From NCBI RefSeq assembly GCF_021442385.1, contig NZ_MUZA01000055.1:1-41509 (forward strand): DNA of 41,509 bases. The letters run 5' to 3'. Each line of letters opens with the position of its first letter. Position 1 is the stretch's first letter. Shown piece after piece: positions 1 to 10,272 of the stretch. The notes under the pieces are model-generated. The model was given only the letters and a program-made list of their open reading frames with translations. It did no database searches and was not told the origin of the DNA. Position numbers and translations under genes: made by a program. Origin of the DNA: Micromonospora sp. MH99 (GTDB lineage Bacteria > Actinomycetota > Actinomycetes > Mycobacteriales > Micromonosporaceae).

Positions 1-1052
1 TGCCGACCAAGCTGGCCCACTTCTACGAGCTGCTGGACGCGACTCCGGCCGACGCCGGGCCGACCCTCACCGCCGTCGGCGCCTCGCCGGCGGCGACCGC
101 CGCCTGGCTGACCGCCGCCGGCCCGGACGCCGGCCCCGCCGCGCACGCCTTCCTGCGGCAGCTGATCCGCGAGGGTGACGGACCGGTGCCCTGTCCGACC
201 CCGATCACCGTGTTCGAGCGGGCCTGGGTGCTCAGCGGGCTGCGTCGCGCCGGTGTCGCGGTCAACCCGCCGGCCACCGTGCTGCGCACCCTGGCCACCG
301 CCACCGCCGCCGAGGGCGTCGCCACCGGCGAGGGCCTGCCGACCGACGCCGACACCACATCGGTCACGCTCGACGCGCTGGCCCGACTCGGCCACCCCGC
401 CGACCCGGCCAGCCTCTGGGCGTACGAGACGGCGGACGGTTTCTGCACCTGGCCGGGGAGCGAGGACGGCTTCTCGGTCACCACCAACGCGCACGTGCTG
501 GACGCGTTCGGCCAGCACGTGGCCGCGTACCCCGGCGCGGACACGCGCTACCACCGGACGGTCGAGCGGCTCAGCGTCGTGCTGCCCGCACACCAGCTCG
601 CCGACGGCCCGTGGCAGGACCGGTGGCACGCCTCGCCGTACTACGCCACGGCCTGCTGCGTGCTGGCGCTGGCGGAGTTCGGTAGAGGCGGCGTGGCAGC
701 CGAGGCGGTGGACCGGGCGGCGCGCTGGGTGCTGGACAGTCAACGCGCCGACGGCTCGTGGGGACGGTGGGGCGGCACGGTCGAGGAGACCGCGTACGCC
801 CTGCAGGTGCTGCTGGCCGCACCGACCGGGGCGCCCCGGGTCGACGACGCGGTGGCGCGCGGCCACGCCTACCTGCACCTGCCGTCCGGCCGGATCGACC
901 GTCCACTGTGGTACGGCAAGGAGCTGTACTGTCCTACTGCGATCGTCCGCGCGGCGGTGCTGGCCGCCTGCCGTCTGGCGTCCGTCCATTTGGCGGATGC
1001 CGACCGTTCGGTGGTGGATTGTGGTTACCCGGCAACAAAAACAACAACTTGA
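1..1052 (+). CDS. class II terpene (diterpene) cyclase, 5' end outside window
   Basis: The reading frame is open from the left edge (first whole codon at 3) to TGA at 1050-1052, so only the C-terminal part, about 349 residues, is visible. The GTG at 186 is internal, because homologous-looking sequence (KLAHFYELLDATPADAG) continues upstream of it. Class II cyclases start cyclisation of geranylgeranyl diphosphate by protonation from the middle Asp of a DxDD motif; here the motif is DADTTS (about nt 348-365), the DxDTT variant I recall from mycobacterial halimadienyl diphosphate synthase. A QW-type motif (RADGSWGRWGG, about nt 748-780) supports the alpha-alpha barrel fold. No DDxxD class I motif is visible. 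It ends 123 bp before the conservon, whose -35 box overlaps its stop. The product is unknown. A squalene/hopene cyclase relative is possible but less likely. Confidence 0.8.
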   Translation, partial: PTKLAHFYELLDATPADAGPTLTAVGASPAATAAWLTAAGPDAGPAAHAFLRQLIREGDGPVPCPTPITVFERAWVLSGLRRAGVAVNPPATVLRTLATATAAEGVATGEGLPTDADTTSVTLDALARLGHPADPASLWAYETADGFCTWPGSEDGFSVTTNAHVLDAFGQHVAAYPGADTRYHRTVERLSVVLPAHQLADGPWQDRWHASPYYATACCVLALAEFGRGGVAAEAVDRAARWVLDSQRADGSWGRWGGTVEETAYALQVLLAAPTGAPRVDDAVARGHAYLHLPSGRIDRPLWYGKELYCPTAIVRAAVLAACRLASVHLADADRSVVDCGYPATKTTT

Positions 1053-1077
1053 GGGGTTGTGTGGACACTGCTAGCGT
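1049..1077 (+). promoter_or_regulatory. predicted vegetative promoter of the cvn operon
   Basis: TTGAGG at 1049-1054 and TAGCGT at 1072-1077 are separated by 17 nt, the optimal spacing for a primary-sigma promoter in actinomycetes. The -35 box overlaps the stop codon of the terpene cyclase, so the conservon can be transcribed on its own. The start point would lie near 1084, giving a leader of about 90 nt. This is a prediction from hexamer match and spacing only. Confidence 0.55.
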
Positions 1078-1175
1078 ACGCAGAGCCTCAGCCCCGTACG
1101 CCCCGCTGTGGCGGGACGTCGTCTTTCATGATCACCCGTTGATGAGCTGAGTCAACCCCGGCCTGGGACGGTTCA

Positions 1176-3758
1176 ATGCGTTCTCGCGGTACGAGTATCC
1201 GCACCAAGGTTGTCGCCCTGCTGCTCTCCCTGGTCGCGCTCTGGATGTTCGCGGCATGGGTGACCCTGCGGGACGGTTTCAACCTGCTCGGTGTCCAGCT
1301 GCTCAACAGCAAGGTCTACACGCCCAGTGAGCCGCTGCTGCAGGAACTCCAGTTGGAGCGGCGGCTGACCCAGGCGTACCTGAGCAACCCCGACGCCGAG
1401 CAGCGCGCGACGCTGGAGGCCGAGCAGCGCAAGGCCGCGCAGTTGGCCGAGGACTTCGCCGACTCGGTCCGCAACTGGCAGGTCGACGTGGCCGGCAGCT
1501 CGGCGCTCGACGCCCAGCTGGACGCCACGATCGTGCAGATCGACGGCCTGAAGCAGACCCGCGCCGACGTGCTCGCCCGCAAGGTGGACCGGATCTCCGC
1601 CGCCGACGCCTACACCGGCGCCATCGGATCGATCTTCCGGATCTACGACGTCACCGGCGGCCTGGACGACAAGGAGATCGCCGCCGACGCGGCGGCCCTG
1701 ATCCAGCTCAACCGGATGAAGGAGCTGATCTCCCAGGAGGACGCGCTGCTCAGCGGCCTCTTCGGCAACGGCCGGATGAGTGGCCCGGAGTACGCCCGCT
1801 ACGTCAGCCTGGTCGGTGCCGAGCGCTTCCTCGGCGAGGAGACCCGGACCCGGCTCGCCGACGCCGACGAGCGCCGTTACCGGCAGCTCGTCGGGGGCGA
1901 GGCGTTCACCCGGCTGCGCGCCGTGCAGGACAGCATCATCCGCGAGGGCCGGCCGGCCACCCAGTTGCCGGTCAGCGCCGAGCAGTGGCGCGGCACCGTC
2001 GAGCCGGCGCTGGCCGAGGTGAACGACGCGGTCACCGACGGCGGCGAGGGCATCGTCGGCCGGGCCACCGGCGTGGCCGTGATGGTGGTCGTCCGGCTGG
2101 TGCTCGCCACCGGCCTGGGCCTGCTCGCCGTCATCGCCTCGGTCGTCGTCTCCATCACCACGGCCCGGACCCTCCTGCGCCAGCTCGAACGGCTGCGCCA
2201 GGCCGCCTGGCAGCTCGCCGACGAGCGGCTGCCGCGGGTGGTCGAGCGGCTCGGTCGCGGCGAGGAGGTCGACGTCGCCACCGAGGCGCCCCCGCTGGAG
2301 TTCGGCACCGACGAGATCGGCCAGGTCGGCAAGGCGTTCAACGCCGTCCAGGAGACCGCCCTGAGCACCGCTGTCGAGCAGGCCGAGCTGCGCCGCAACG
2401 TCCGCGACGTGTTCCTCAGCCTGGCCCGGCGTACGCAGGCCCTGGTGCACCGCCAGCTCACCCTGCTCGACGCGATGGAGCGGCGTGAGCACGACGCGGA
2501 GGAGTTGGAGGACCTGTTCCGGGTCGACCACCTGGCCACCCGGATGCGGCGTAACGCGGAAAACCTGATCGTGCTGTCCGGCTCCACCCCGGGCCGGGCG
2601 TGGCGGCGCAACGTCCCCATGGTGGACGTGGTGCGCGGCGCGGTCGCCGAGGTGGAGGACTACACCCGGGTCAACGTGCTGCCGCTCGGGCCCGTCTCGC
2701 TCGCCGGCCGCGCGGTCGGCGACATCATCCACCTGCTCGCCGAGCTGATCGAGAACGGCCTGTCGTTCTCACCGCCGCACACCACGGTCGAGGTCCGTGG
2801 CCAGCTCGTGGCCAACGGGTTCGCCATCGAGATCGAGGACCGGGGCCTCGGCATGAGCGAGGAGGACCTGGCCGCGGCGAACCACCGCATCGTCGACCAG
2901 TCCGAGCTGAACCTCGCCAACGCCGCCCGGCTCGGCCTCTACGTGGTGAGCCGGCTGACCGAGCGGCACGGCGTGCGGGTCCGGCTCAAGGAATCGGCGT
3001 ACGGCGGCACCACAGCAGTCGTGCTCATTCCGTTGGAGCTGGTCACCGCGAACGGGACCGACCCGGAGGACTCCGGCGCGCTCCCCGTCGGGCCGACTGC
3101 CATCGCGTTGCCGTCGGGGCCGTCCGCCGCCGGTCCCGCCGACGGCAGCCGTTCCGCCAGCCTCTCGTCGGTCGCGGTGGCCGCCACGGCGACGGACACG
3201 AGCGGTCCGGGCGCGGCGCAGCCGGTGACCCCCGCCCCGGTGCTGCCCGAGAGCAGCACCCCGACCGAGCAGCAGGTGGACGGGACCGACACCGAGGTCG
3301 TACTCCCCACCCGGCAGCGGACGACCCTGGGCGCCCCGGCGGCGGAGCTGCCCACCCGGGCCCGGCGTGGCCTCGGCCAGCCGGCCCTGGAGGGCCCGAC
3401 GGTGCCCACCGGCCTTCCCGCTGTGGACCGGGTCGGCCCGAGCGGCGGCGGCAGCGAGCCGGCCGGCGACGGCGGGCCGGCCCCGGCGCGGGCCGAGACG
3501 GACCGGACCGACTCGGGCCTGCCGGTCCGCGTCCGCCAGGCGAACATCGTTCCCGAGCTGCGCGACGACCCGGCGGCAACCGAGTCCGACGAGGAGGACG
3601 TGGCACGGCCACCGGAGCAGGTACGCCGGATGATGAGCTCGTATCAGACCGGCACCCGGCGCGGTCGGACCGACGCGGCGCGACTGCTCGGTGGCGCGTC
3701 CGACGCCTCGGCGAGCGGCACGCCCGAGCCGACCGGCGAGGAACCACAAGCCACCTGA
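1176..3758 (+). CDS. cvnA: conservon sensor histidine-kinase-like protein CvnA (NIT-HAMP-HATPase)
   Basis: 860 residues. An N-terminal membrane helix (about 10-28) precedes an extracytoplasmic helical region of the nitrate/nitrite-sensing (NIT) type, then a second membrane helix (about 298-328), a HAMP-like linker, a long helical dimerisation region (about 400-470) and a GHKL ATPase domain with N-box ELIENGLSFSPP near residue 523 and G-box GLGMSEEDLA. The dimerisation region has no canonical HELRTP phospho-acceptor box; RNAENL and VHRQL His/Asn-rich helices stand in its place. The last 230 residues are Pro/Ala/Thr-rich and probably disordered. First gene of a cvnABCD set; in Streptomyces such membrane-associated complexes resemble eukaryotic GPCR modules and affect development and antibiotic production. 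ATG at 1176 is chosen because the membrane helix follows directly. The ligand is unknown. Confidence 0.9.
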   Translation: MRSRGTSIRTKVVALLLSLVALWMFAAWVTLRDGFNLLGVQLLNSKVYTPSEPLLQELQLERRLTQAYLSNPDAEQRATLEAEQRKAAQLAEDFADSVRNWQVDVAGSSALDAQLDATIVQIDGLKQTRADVLARKVDRISAADAYTGAIGSIFRIYDVTGGLDDKEIAADAAALIQLNRMKELISQEDALLSGLFGNGRMSGPEYARYVSLVGAERFLGEETRTRLADADERRYRQLVGGEAFTRLRAVQDSIIREGRPATQLPVSAEQWRGTVEPALAEVNDAVTDGGEGIVGRATGVAVMVVVRLVLATGLGLLAVIASVVVSITTARTLLRQLERLRQAAWQLADERLPRVVERLGRGEEVDVATEAPPLEFGTDEIGQVGKAFNAVQETALSTAVEQAELRRNVRDVFLSLARRTQALVHRQLTLLDAMERREHDAEELEDLFRVDHLATRMRRNAENLIVLSGSTPGRAWRRNVPMVDVVRGAVAEVEDYTRVNVLPLGPVSLAGRAVGDIIHLLAELIENGLSFSPPHTTVEVRGQLVANGFAIEIEDRGLGMSEEDLAAANHRIVDQSELNLANAARLGLYVVSRLTERHGVRVRLKESAYGGTTAVVLIPLELVTANGTDPEDSGALPVGPTAIALPSGPSAAGPADGSRSASLSSVAVAATATDTSGPGAAQPVTPAPVLPESSTPTEQQVDGTDTEVVLPTRQRTTLGAPAAELPTRARRGLGQPALEGPTVPTGLPAVDRVGPSGGGSEPAGDGGPAPARAETDRTDSGLPVRVRQANIVPELRDDPAATESDEEDVARPPEQVRRMMSSYQTGTRRGRTDAARLLGGASDASASGTPEPTGEEPQAT

Positions 3759-3848
3759 CCGAGCACCGGTGCTGCGGGTTCCGCGCGGTGTGACGGTCAA
3801 GCCCAAGACGAATACGGCGCAACTGCCGGGCGAGAAGAGGACGACGAA

Positions 3849-4271
3849 GTGGCCCAGAAGACGGCTTCGAGTGCCGACCTGACGTGGTTGCTGGATGATC
3901 TGGTGGGCCGGGTGAAGCAGGCCGAGCATGCGGTCGCGCTCTCCACCGACGGGCTGTTGATGGCTTCCTCGCAGGGGTTGAGCCGCGACGACGGCGAGCA
4001 CCTCGCGGCGATGGCGGCCGGCATCCAGAGCCTGGCCCGGGGTGCCGGCAAGCGCTTCGGCGGCGGGCAGGTGCAGCAGACCATCATCGAGATGCAGTCG
4101 TCGTTCCTGTTCGTCACGGCCGCCGGCCGCAACGCCTGCCTGGCGGTTCTCGCCAGCGAGGACGCCGACGTCGGTCTCATCGCGTACGAGATGGCGATGC
4201 TCGTCACCCGGGTCGGCAAGTACGTGGCCTCCCCGTCGCGGGGCGCCGAACAGTCGGCTGGCGAGAGGTAA
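3849..4271 (+). CDS. cvnB: conservon roadblock/LC7 protein CvnB
   Basis: 140 residues, GTG start after a purine-rich stretch (agaggacgacgaa). The whole protein is one roadblock/LC7 domain: SSADLTWLLDDLVGRV at the N-terminus, the central VALSTDGLLMASSQGL strand-turn and the C-terminal helix AYEMAMLVTRVGKYV. Roadblock proteins act as regulators of small Ras-like GTPases (MglB type); here the partner should be CvnD, two genes downstream. The gene lies 90 bp after cvnA, a gap containing the palindrome AGCACCGGTGCT but no clear terminator, so co-transcription with cvnA is likely. The function of individual conservon proteins is inferred from the family. Confidence 0.92.
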   Translation: MAQKTASSADLTWLLDDLVGRVKQAEHAVALSTDGLLMASSQGLSRDDGEHLAAMAAGIQSLARGAGKRFGGGQVQQTIIEMQSSFLFVTAAGRNACLAVLASEDADVGLIAYEMAMLVTRVGKYVASPSRGAEQSAGER

Positions 4272-4276
4272 CGGCC

Positions 4277-4663
4277 ATGACGGTGCAGGGGGAGTCCGCA
4301 GAGCATCAGTGGGTGGATGACCATGCGGGCCCGGTGGTGCGCCCGTACGCGGTGACACGCGGGCGTGCCCGCCCGGTCACCGGCACGTTCGACCTGATCT
4401 CCCTGGTCACTGCGACCCGAGCCGACGTGACGCCGGAGGTGGGTCTCGGTCCCGAGCACCTGGCGATCGTCGGCCTGTGCCAGCGAATACAGTCCGTCGC
4501 CGAGATCGCCGCCCACCTCGACCTTCCGGTGGGGACCATCCGGGTGCTCCTCGGCGACCTGGCGGCCCGCAACCTCGTGCAGGTACGCGAACCCCAGACC
4601 ACGGCCGGTCTTCCCGACAACAGCATCTTCGAGGCGGTAATCAATGGACTACGGGCACTCTGA
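4277..4663 (+). CDS. cvnC: conservon DUF742 protein CvnC
   Basis: 128 residues, a DUF742 protein with a winged-helix-like core: VRPYAVTRGRARP at the N-terminus, the LISLVTATR strand and the predicted recognition helix in SVAEIAAHLDLPVGTIRVLLGDL, which looks like a DNA-binding or protein-docking helix-turn-helix. ATG at 4277 lies 5 bp after the cvnB stop, and a GAGAGG ribosome-binding site overlaps the end of cvnB, so translation is coupled. The 3' end overlaps cvnD by 20 bp. The biochemical role of DUF742 proteins is not established; in conservons they act with CvnA, CvnB and CvnD. Confidence 0.92.
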   Translation: MTVQGESAEHQWVDDHAGPVVRPYAVTRGRARPVTGTFDLISLVTATRADVTPEVGLGPEHLAIVGLCQRIQSVAEIAAHLDLPVGTIRVLLGDLAARNLVQVREPQTTAGLPDNSIFEAVINGLRAL

Positions 4664-5255
4664 CCGGCCGGCGGGAGCGACGCCACTGCCCACCGCGATC
4701 AAGATCCTGGTCGCCGGTGGCTTCGGCGTGGGCAAGACCACAATGGTCGGCGCGGTGAGCGAGACCCGGCCGTTGCGCACCGAGGAGGTGCTGACCGAGA
4801 CCGGCGTCGGCATCGACGACCTGTCCGGGGTGGAGGGTAAGACCACCACCACCGTGGCGATGGACTTCGGTCGGATCACCATCAGCGACGACCTGGTGCT
4901 CTACCTGTTCGGCACACCCGGGCAGGACCGGTTCTGGTTCGTCTGGGACGAGCTGGCGCTGGGCGCGATCGGCGCGGTGGTGCTGGCCGACACGCGCCGA
5001 CTGGCCGACTGCTTCCCGTCGATCGACTACTTCGAGGGCCGGGGCACCCCGTTCGTCGTGGCGGTGAACTGCTTCGAGGGTGCCCGCAAGTACCGGCTCG
5101 ACGAGGTGCAGACCGCGCTGAACCTGGACCCGGGCGTGCCGGTGCTGCTCTGCGACGCCCGTCAGCGCGAATCCAGCAAGGAGGTGCTCGTGACCCTCAT
5201 GGAGCACGCCATGAAGACCCGCGAGGCCCGCCGGCGGGCTGCCGGCACGGACTGA
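4644..5255 (+). CDS. cvnD: conservon Ras-like small GTPase CvnD
   Basis: 203 residues. Walker A GGFGVGKTT at about residues 29-37, switch region with TETGVGIDD, and DxxG-type motif FGTPGQDRF in which Gly-Thr-Pro replaces the usual Asp. The base-recognition NKxD motif is replaced by VNCFEG, and LCDAR takes the place of the SAK loop; this is the usual picture for the CvnD/MglA-like group, whose nucleotide switch is read by the roadblock partner. ATG at 4644 lies inside cvnC and is preceded by GAGGCGG; the overlap suggests translational coupling. Last gene of the set: no cytochrome P450 (CvnE) follows, and a run of seven T residues at 5261-5267 lies just beyond the stop. Confidence 0.93.
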   Translation: MDYGHSDRPAGATPLPTAIKILVAGGFGVGKTTMVGAVSETRPLRTEEVLTETGVGIDDLSGVEGKTTTTVAMDFGRITISDDLVLYLFGTPGQDRFWFVWDELALGAIGAVVLADTRRLADCFPSIDYFEGRGTPFVVAVNCFEGARKYRLDEVQTALNLDPGVPVLLCDARQRESSKEVLVTLMEHAMKTREARRRAAGTD

Positions 5256-5275
5256 CGGAGTTTTTTTCGGGAGGC

Positions 5276-5302
5276 TGTCCGGAACGGCTGCGCCCGTTCG
5301 TC
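5276..5302 (+). promoter_or_regulatory. candidate ECF42-dependent promoter of the DGPF-sigma operon
   Basis: TGTCCG at 5276-5281 and CGTC at 5299-5302 are 17 nt apart, upstream of the DGPF gene. I recall the ECF42 group recognising a TGTCGA-type -35 and a CG(A/T)C -10 in front of DGPF genes; the -10 matches and the -35 matches four of six positions. The predicted start point leaves a leader of about 30 nt to the ATG at 5341. Autoregulation by the sigma factor encoded two genes on is inferred. Confidence 0.5.
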
Positions 5303-5340
5303 ATGCTGGCGACACCCGGACACACGAGGGAGCGCCAGAT

Positions 5341-5674
5341 GAAGTTCATGATGTTCGTCTGCACCGACACCGCACCGGACACGGACCCGACCGAGCTGCC
5401 CGACATCCACAAGTGGGTGGCGGAGAACGACTCCCGTGGCCGACGCCTCACCGGCAACGTGCTGGCGCCGACCAGCGCCGCCACCATGGTCCGCGTCCGC
5501 GACGGCGAGCTGCTCGTCTCCGAGGGGCCGTTCGCCGAGACCACTGAGGTCATCGTGGGCTTCGACCTGCTCGACTGCGCCGACCTCGACGAGGCGATCG
5601 AGGTGGCGCGCACCCACCCGATGGCGCGGGAGGGGCGGCTCGAACTGCGCCCGTACGCGGACCTGTCCGCCTGA
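5341..5674 (+). CDS. YCII/DGPF-domain protein, ECF42 partner
   Basis: 111 residues, a single dimeric ferredoxin-like YCII fold: KFMMFVCTD strand, DIHKWVAENDSRGR helix, the SEGPFAETTEVIVGFDLLDCADLDEAIEVA block and the C-terminal LELRPY strand. The group is named after the DGPF motif, here EGPF. ATG at 5341 is chosen over the in-frame ATG at 5303 because the family begins at MKFM and GGGAG lies just before it. The stop is 4 bp from the start of the sigma gene, so the two are co-transcribed and probably coupled. DGPF proteins accompany ECF42 sigma factors and are their typical target genes; the chemistry is unknown, and no anti-sigma activity has been shown to my knowledge. Confidence 0.9.
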
Positions 5675-5678
5675 TCGG

Positions 5679-6938
5679 ATGAGCCGCACCGACACCACCA
5701 CCGGTGCGCCCGACAGCGTCGGCGCGGCCGCGGCGGCGCAGGCCGTCGCGGCCGCCGGCGCGGACGCGTACCCCCGGATCGTCGCGACCCTGATCCGACT
5801 GACCGGCGACTGGGCGCTGGCCGAGGACTGCGCGCAGGAGGCGCTCGCTGTCGCGCTGGAACGCTGGCCCGGCGACGGCGTGCCGGGGAACCCGGGCGGC
5901 TGGCTGCTGACCGTCGCCCGCAACCGGGCGATCGACGTGCTGCGCCGGACCGCCGTCGAGCGCCGCAAGCTGCACGAACTGGCGGTGCTCGCGCCGGACG
6001 ACGCGTGGCCCGAGACCCCGGCGGGAAGGGACGTGGTGGACGACCGGCTGCGGCTCATCTTCACCTGCTGCCATCCCGCGCTCGCGATCGAGGCGCGGGT
6101 GGCGTTGACCCTGCGGACCGTCTGCGGGGTGCCGACCGCCGACATCGCCCGGCTCCTGCTGGTCAGCGAGTCGACGATGACCCGCCGGCTGACCCGCGCC
6201 CGGACCCGCATCGCGCAGGCCGGGATCCCGTACCGGGTGCCGAGCGGGCCGGCGCTGGCCGAACGGCTGCCCGGCGTCCTCGCCGTGCTGTACCTGCTGT
6301 TCACCCGGGGCTACGCCGTCGACGGCGAGCCGGCCTTCGCCGACGAGGCGGTCCGGCTGGCCCGGCTGCTCGAGGTGTTGATGCCGGAGCAGTCCGAGGT
6401 CGCCGCGTTGCTGGCGCTGCTGCTGTTCCAGCACTCCCGCCGGGACGCCCGTCGGGACGCCGCAGGCGACCTGCTCACCCTCGAGCGCCAGGATCGGGCG
6501 CGGTGGGACCATGCGGCCATCGCCGAGGGCCAGGCGGCCCTTGCCCGGGTACGCGATGACGGGCCGTACGCGTGGCAGGCCCGGATCGCCGCCTGCCACG
6601 CCACCGCGCCGTCTGCCGACGACACCGACTGGCCGACGATCGCGCGGGCCTACGACGCGCTTGCCGACATCCGGGCCTCGCCGGTGGTCGCGCTCAACCG
6701 CGCCGTCGCGCACGGCTACGCGTACGGGCCGTACGCCGGGTTGGGCGTGCTCGACGCGGCGCAGGCCGGGGGAGGGTTGGACGGCAACCCGCTCGCCGTG
6801 GCGGTACGGGCCGATCTGGTCGCCCGGCAGGGTGACCGGCCGCGGGCCGCCGCGCTGTTCCGGGAGGCCGCGGCTGCGGTCGACTCGGCCGCCGAGCGGA
6901 GCGCGCTGCTGGACCGGGCAGACGAACTCATCCCGTAG
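5679..6938 (+). CDS. ECF42-group RNA polymerase sigma factor with C-terminal TPR region
   Basis: 419 residues. Sigma region 2 covers about 28-95 (YPRIVATLIRLTGDWALAEDCAQEAL, then GWLLTVARNRAIDVLRR), region 4 about 125-185 (LTLRTVCGVPTADIARLLLVSESTMTRRLTRAR helix-turn-helix), and a long helical extension of about 230 residues of TPR type follows (YLLFTRGY, VALNRAVAHGY, RAALFREAA). This fusion plus the adjacent DGPF gene defines group ECF42 (often annotated SigJ-like or DUF6596). The C-terminal extension is needed for activity in the group, and no anti-sigma factor gene is present. ATG at 5679 lies 4 bp after the DGPF stop. Upstream in-frame starts are rejected because they fall inside the DGPF gene. 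Confidence 0.92.
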   Translation: MSRTDTTTGAPDSVGAAAAAQAVAAAGADAYPRIVATLIRLTGDWALAEDCAQEALAVALERWPGDGVPGNPGGWLLTVARNRAIDVLRRTAVERRKLHELAVLAPDDAWPETPAGRDVVDDRLRLIFTCCHPALAIEARVALTLRTVCGVPTADIARLLLVSESTMTRRLTRARTRIAQAGIPYRVPSGPALAERLPGVLAVLYLLFTRGYAVDGEPAFADEAVRLARLLEVLMPEQSEVAALLALLLFQHSRRDARRDAAGDLLTLERQDRARWDHAAIAEGQAALARVRDDGPYAWQARIAACHATAPSADDTDWPTIARAYDALADIRASPVVALNRAVAHGYAYGPYAGLGVLDAAQAGGGLDGNPLAVAVRADLVARQGDRPRAAALFREAAAAVDSAAERSALLDRADELIP

Positions 6939-6941
6939 GAC

Positions 6942-6970
6942 GTGGGGGTCAGCCGCGCCTGCCCCCGCAC
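6942..6970 (+). terminator. stem-loop after the ECF42 gene
   Basis: GGGGG(t)CAG pairs with CTGCCCCC around a short GC-rich loop, starting 4 nt after the sigma-factor stop codon. No T-run follows, as is common for actinomycete terminators. Part of a 223-bp convergent junction with acnA that holds two further hairpins. Confidence 0.5.
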
Positions 6971-7028
6971 CAGGAACCGGGTCCAGACTGCCGGGCCGGT
7001 CCGGCCGGTGCCATGGAGCCACGGGACG

Positions 7029-7081
7029 CGAGATCTTGGACAGTTTCCGTTCGCGTCGAACGGAAACTGTCCAAGATCTCG
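7029..7081. repeat. long perfect hairpin, GATC-arm type (H1), ECF42/acnA junction
   Basis: Two perfect 25-nt arms (7029-7053 and 7057-7081) flank a 3-nt CGT loop. The arms start CGAGATCTTGGACAG and end CCGTTCG. Being symmetrical, it would form in RNA from either strand and sits between the two convergent stops. It resembles the element at 37422-37497 (shared GATCTTG and TTTC), and is one of four GATC-arm hairpins in this window, all between convergent genes. Bidirectional terminator or dispersed repeat is inferred. Confidence 0.85.
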
Positions 7082-7115
7082 TGGTTGGCGCGATGGGGCG
7101 GCGGGAAGACGACGC

Positions 7116-7147
7116 AGGCTCCCTTCCGCTTCTGCGGAAAGGAGCCT
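7116..7147 (-). terminator. acnA terminator stem-loop
   Basis: AGGCTCC-c-TTCCGC pairs with GCGGAA-a-GGAGCCT around a TTCT loop: 13 base pairs with one internal mismatch, 15 nt beyond the aconitase stop codon. The TTCCGC/GCGGAA core with flanking pyrimidine/purine runs recurs in the hairpin after the amylopullulanase gene (25358-25386). Confidence 0.75.
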
Positions 7148-7161
7148 GGCGCGTCGGTACG

Positions 7162-9999
<2,838 letters not shown>

Positions 10000-10080
10000 G
10001 TCGTACTCCTTCACACCAGCGACCGTGAGTAGTCCTGAGCAGTCTGTCGCACCGGCCGGGGTGCCGCCGAGGTTAGGTGA

Positions 10081-10109
10081 CACTTACCGCCGATTCCGCT
10101 CTTCAACAA
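10081..10109 (-). promoter_or_regulatory. possible acnA promoter
   Basis: On the minus strand TTGTTG (10109-10104) is separated by 17 nt from TAAGTG (10086-10081), upstream of acnA. The -10 lacks the final T, so the match is moderate. The 273-bp acnA/SARP divergent region holds no other gene that I can see. Confidence 0.3.
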
Positions 10110-10272
10110 AACCGTACGTCCGTCTTGCTATTCGCGCAACCTCGGCCCAGGTCTCGGGACGAACGTTGCCGGAATCACGTCACCTCCCGTCGACGTGCCG
10201 GACTCCTCCCGTGCGCCTTGCGGACCTAGCCTGTCTGCCCGGCTACTGCCGGCTGCTTCGGGGGAGGTTGGC

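Noticed and set aside
1173..2732. 519-codon minus-strand open frame opposite cvnA
   Set aside because: Conservon order and domains prove the plus-strand gene; the reverse frame shows no family features.
7029..7081. tRNA or attachment site in the hairpin
   Set aside because: A simple perfect palindrome with 3-nt loop; no cloverleaf, no integrase gene nearby.
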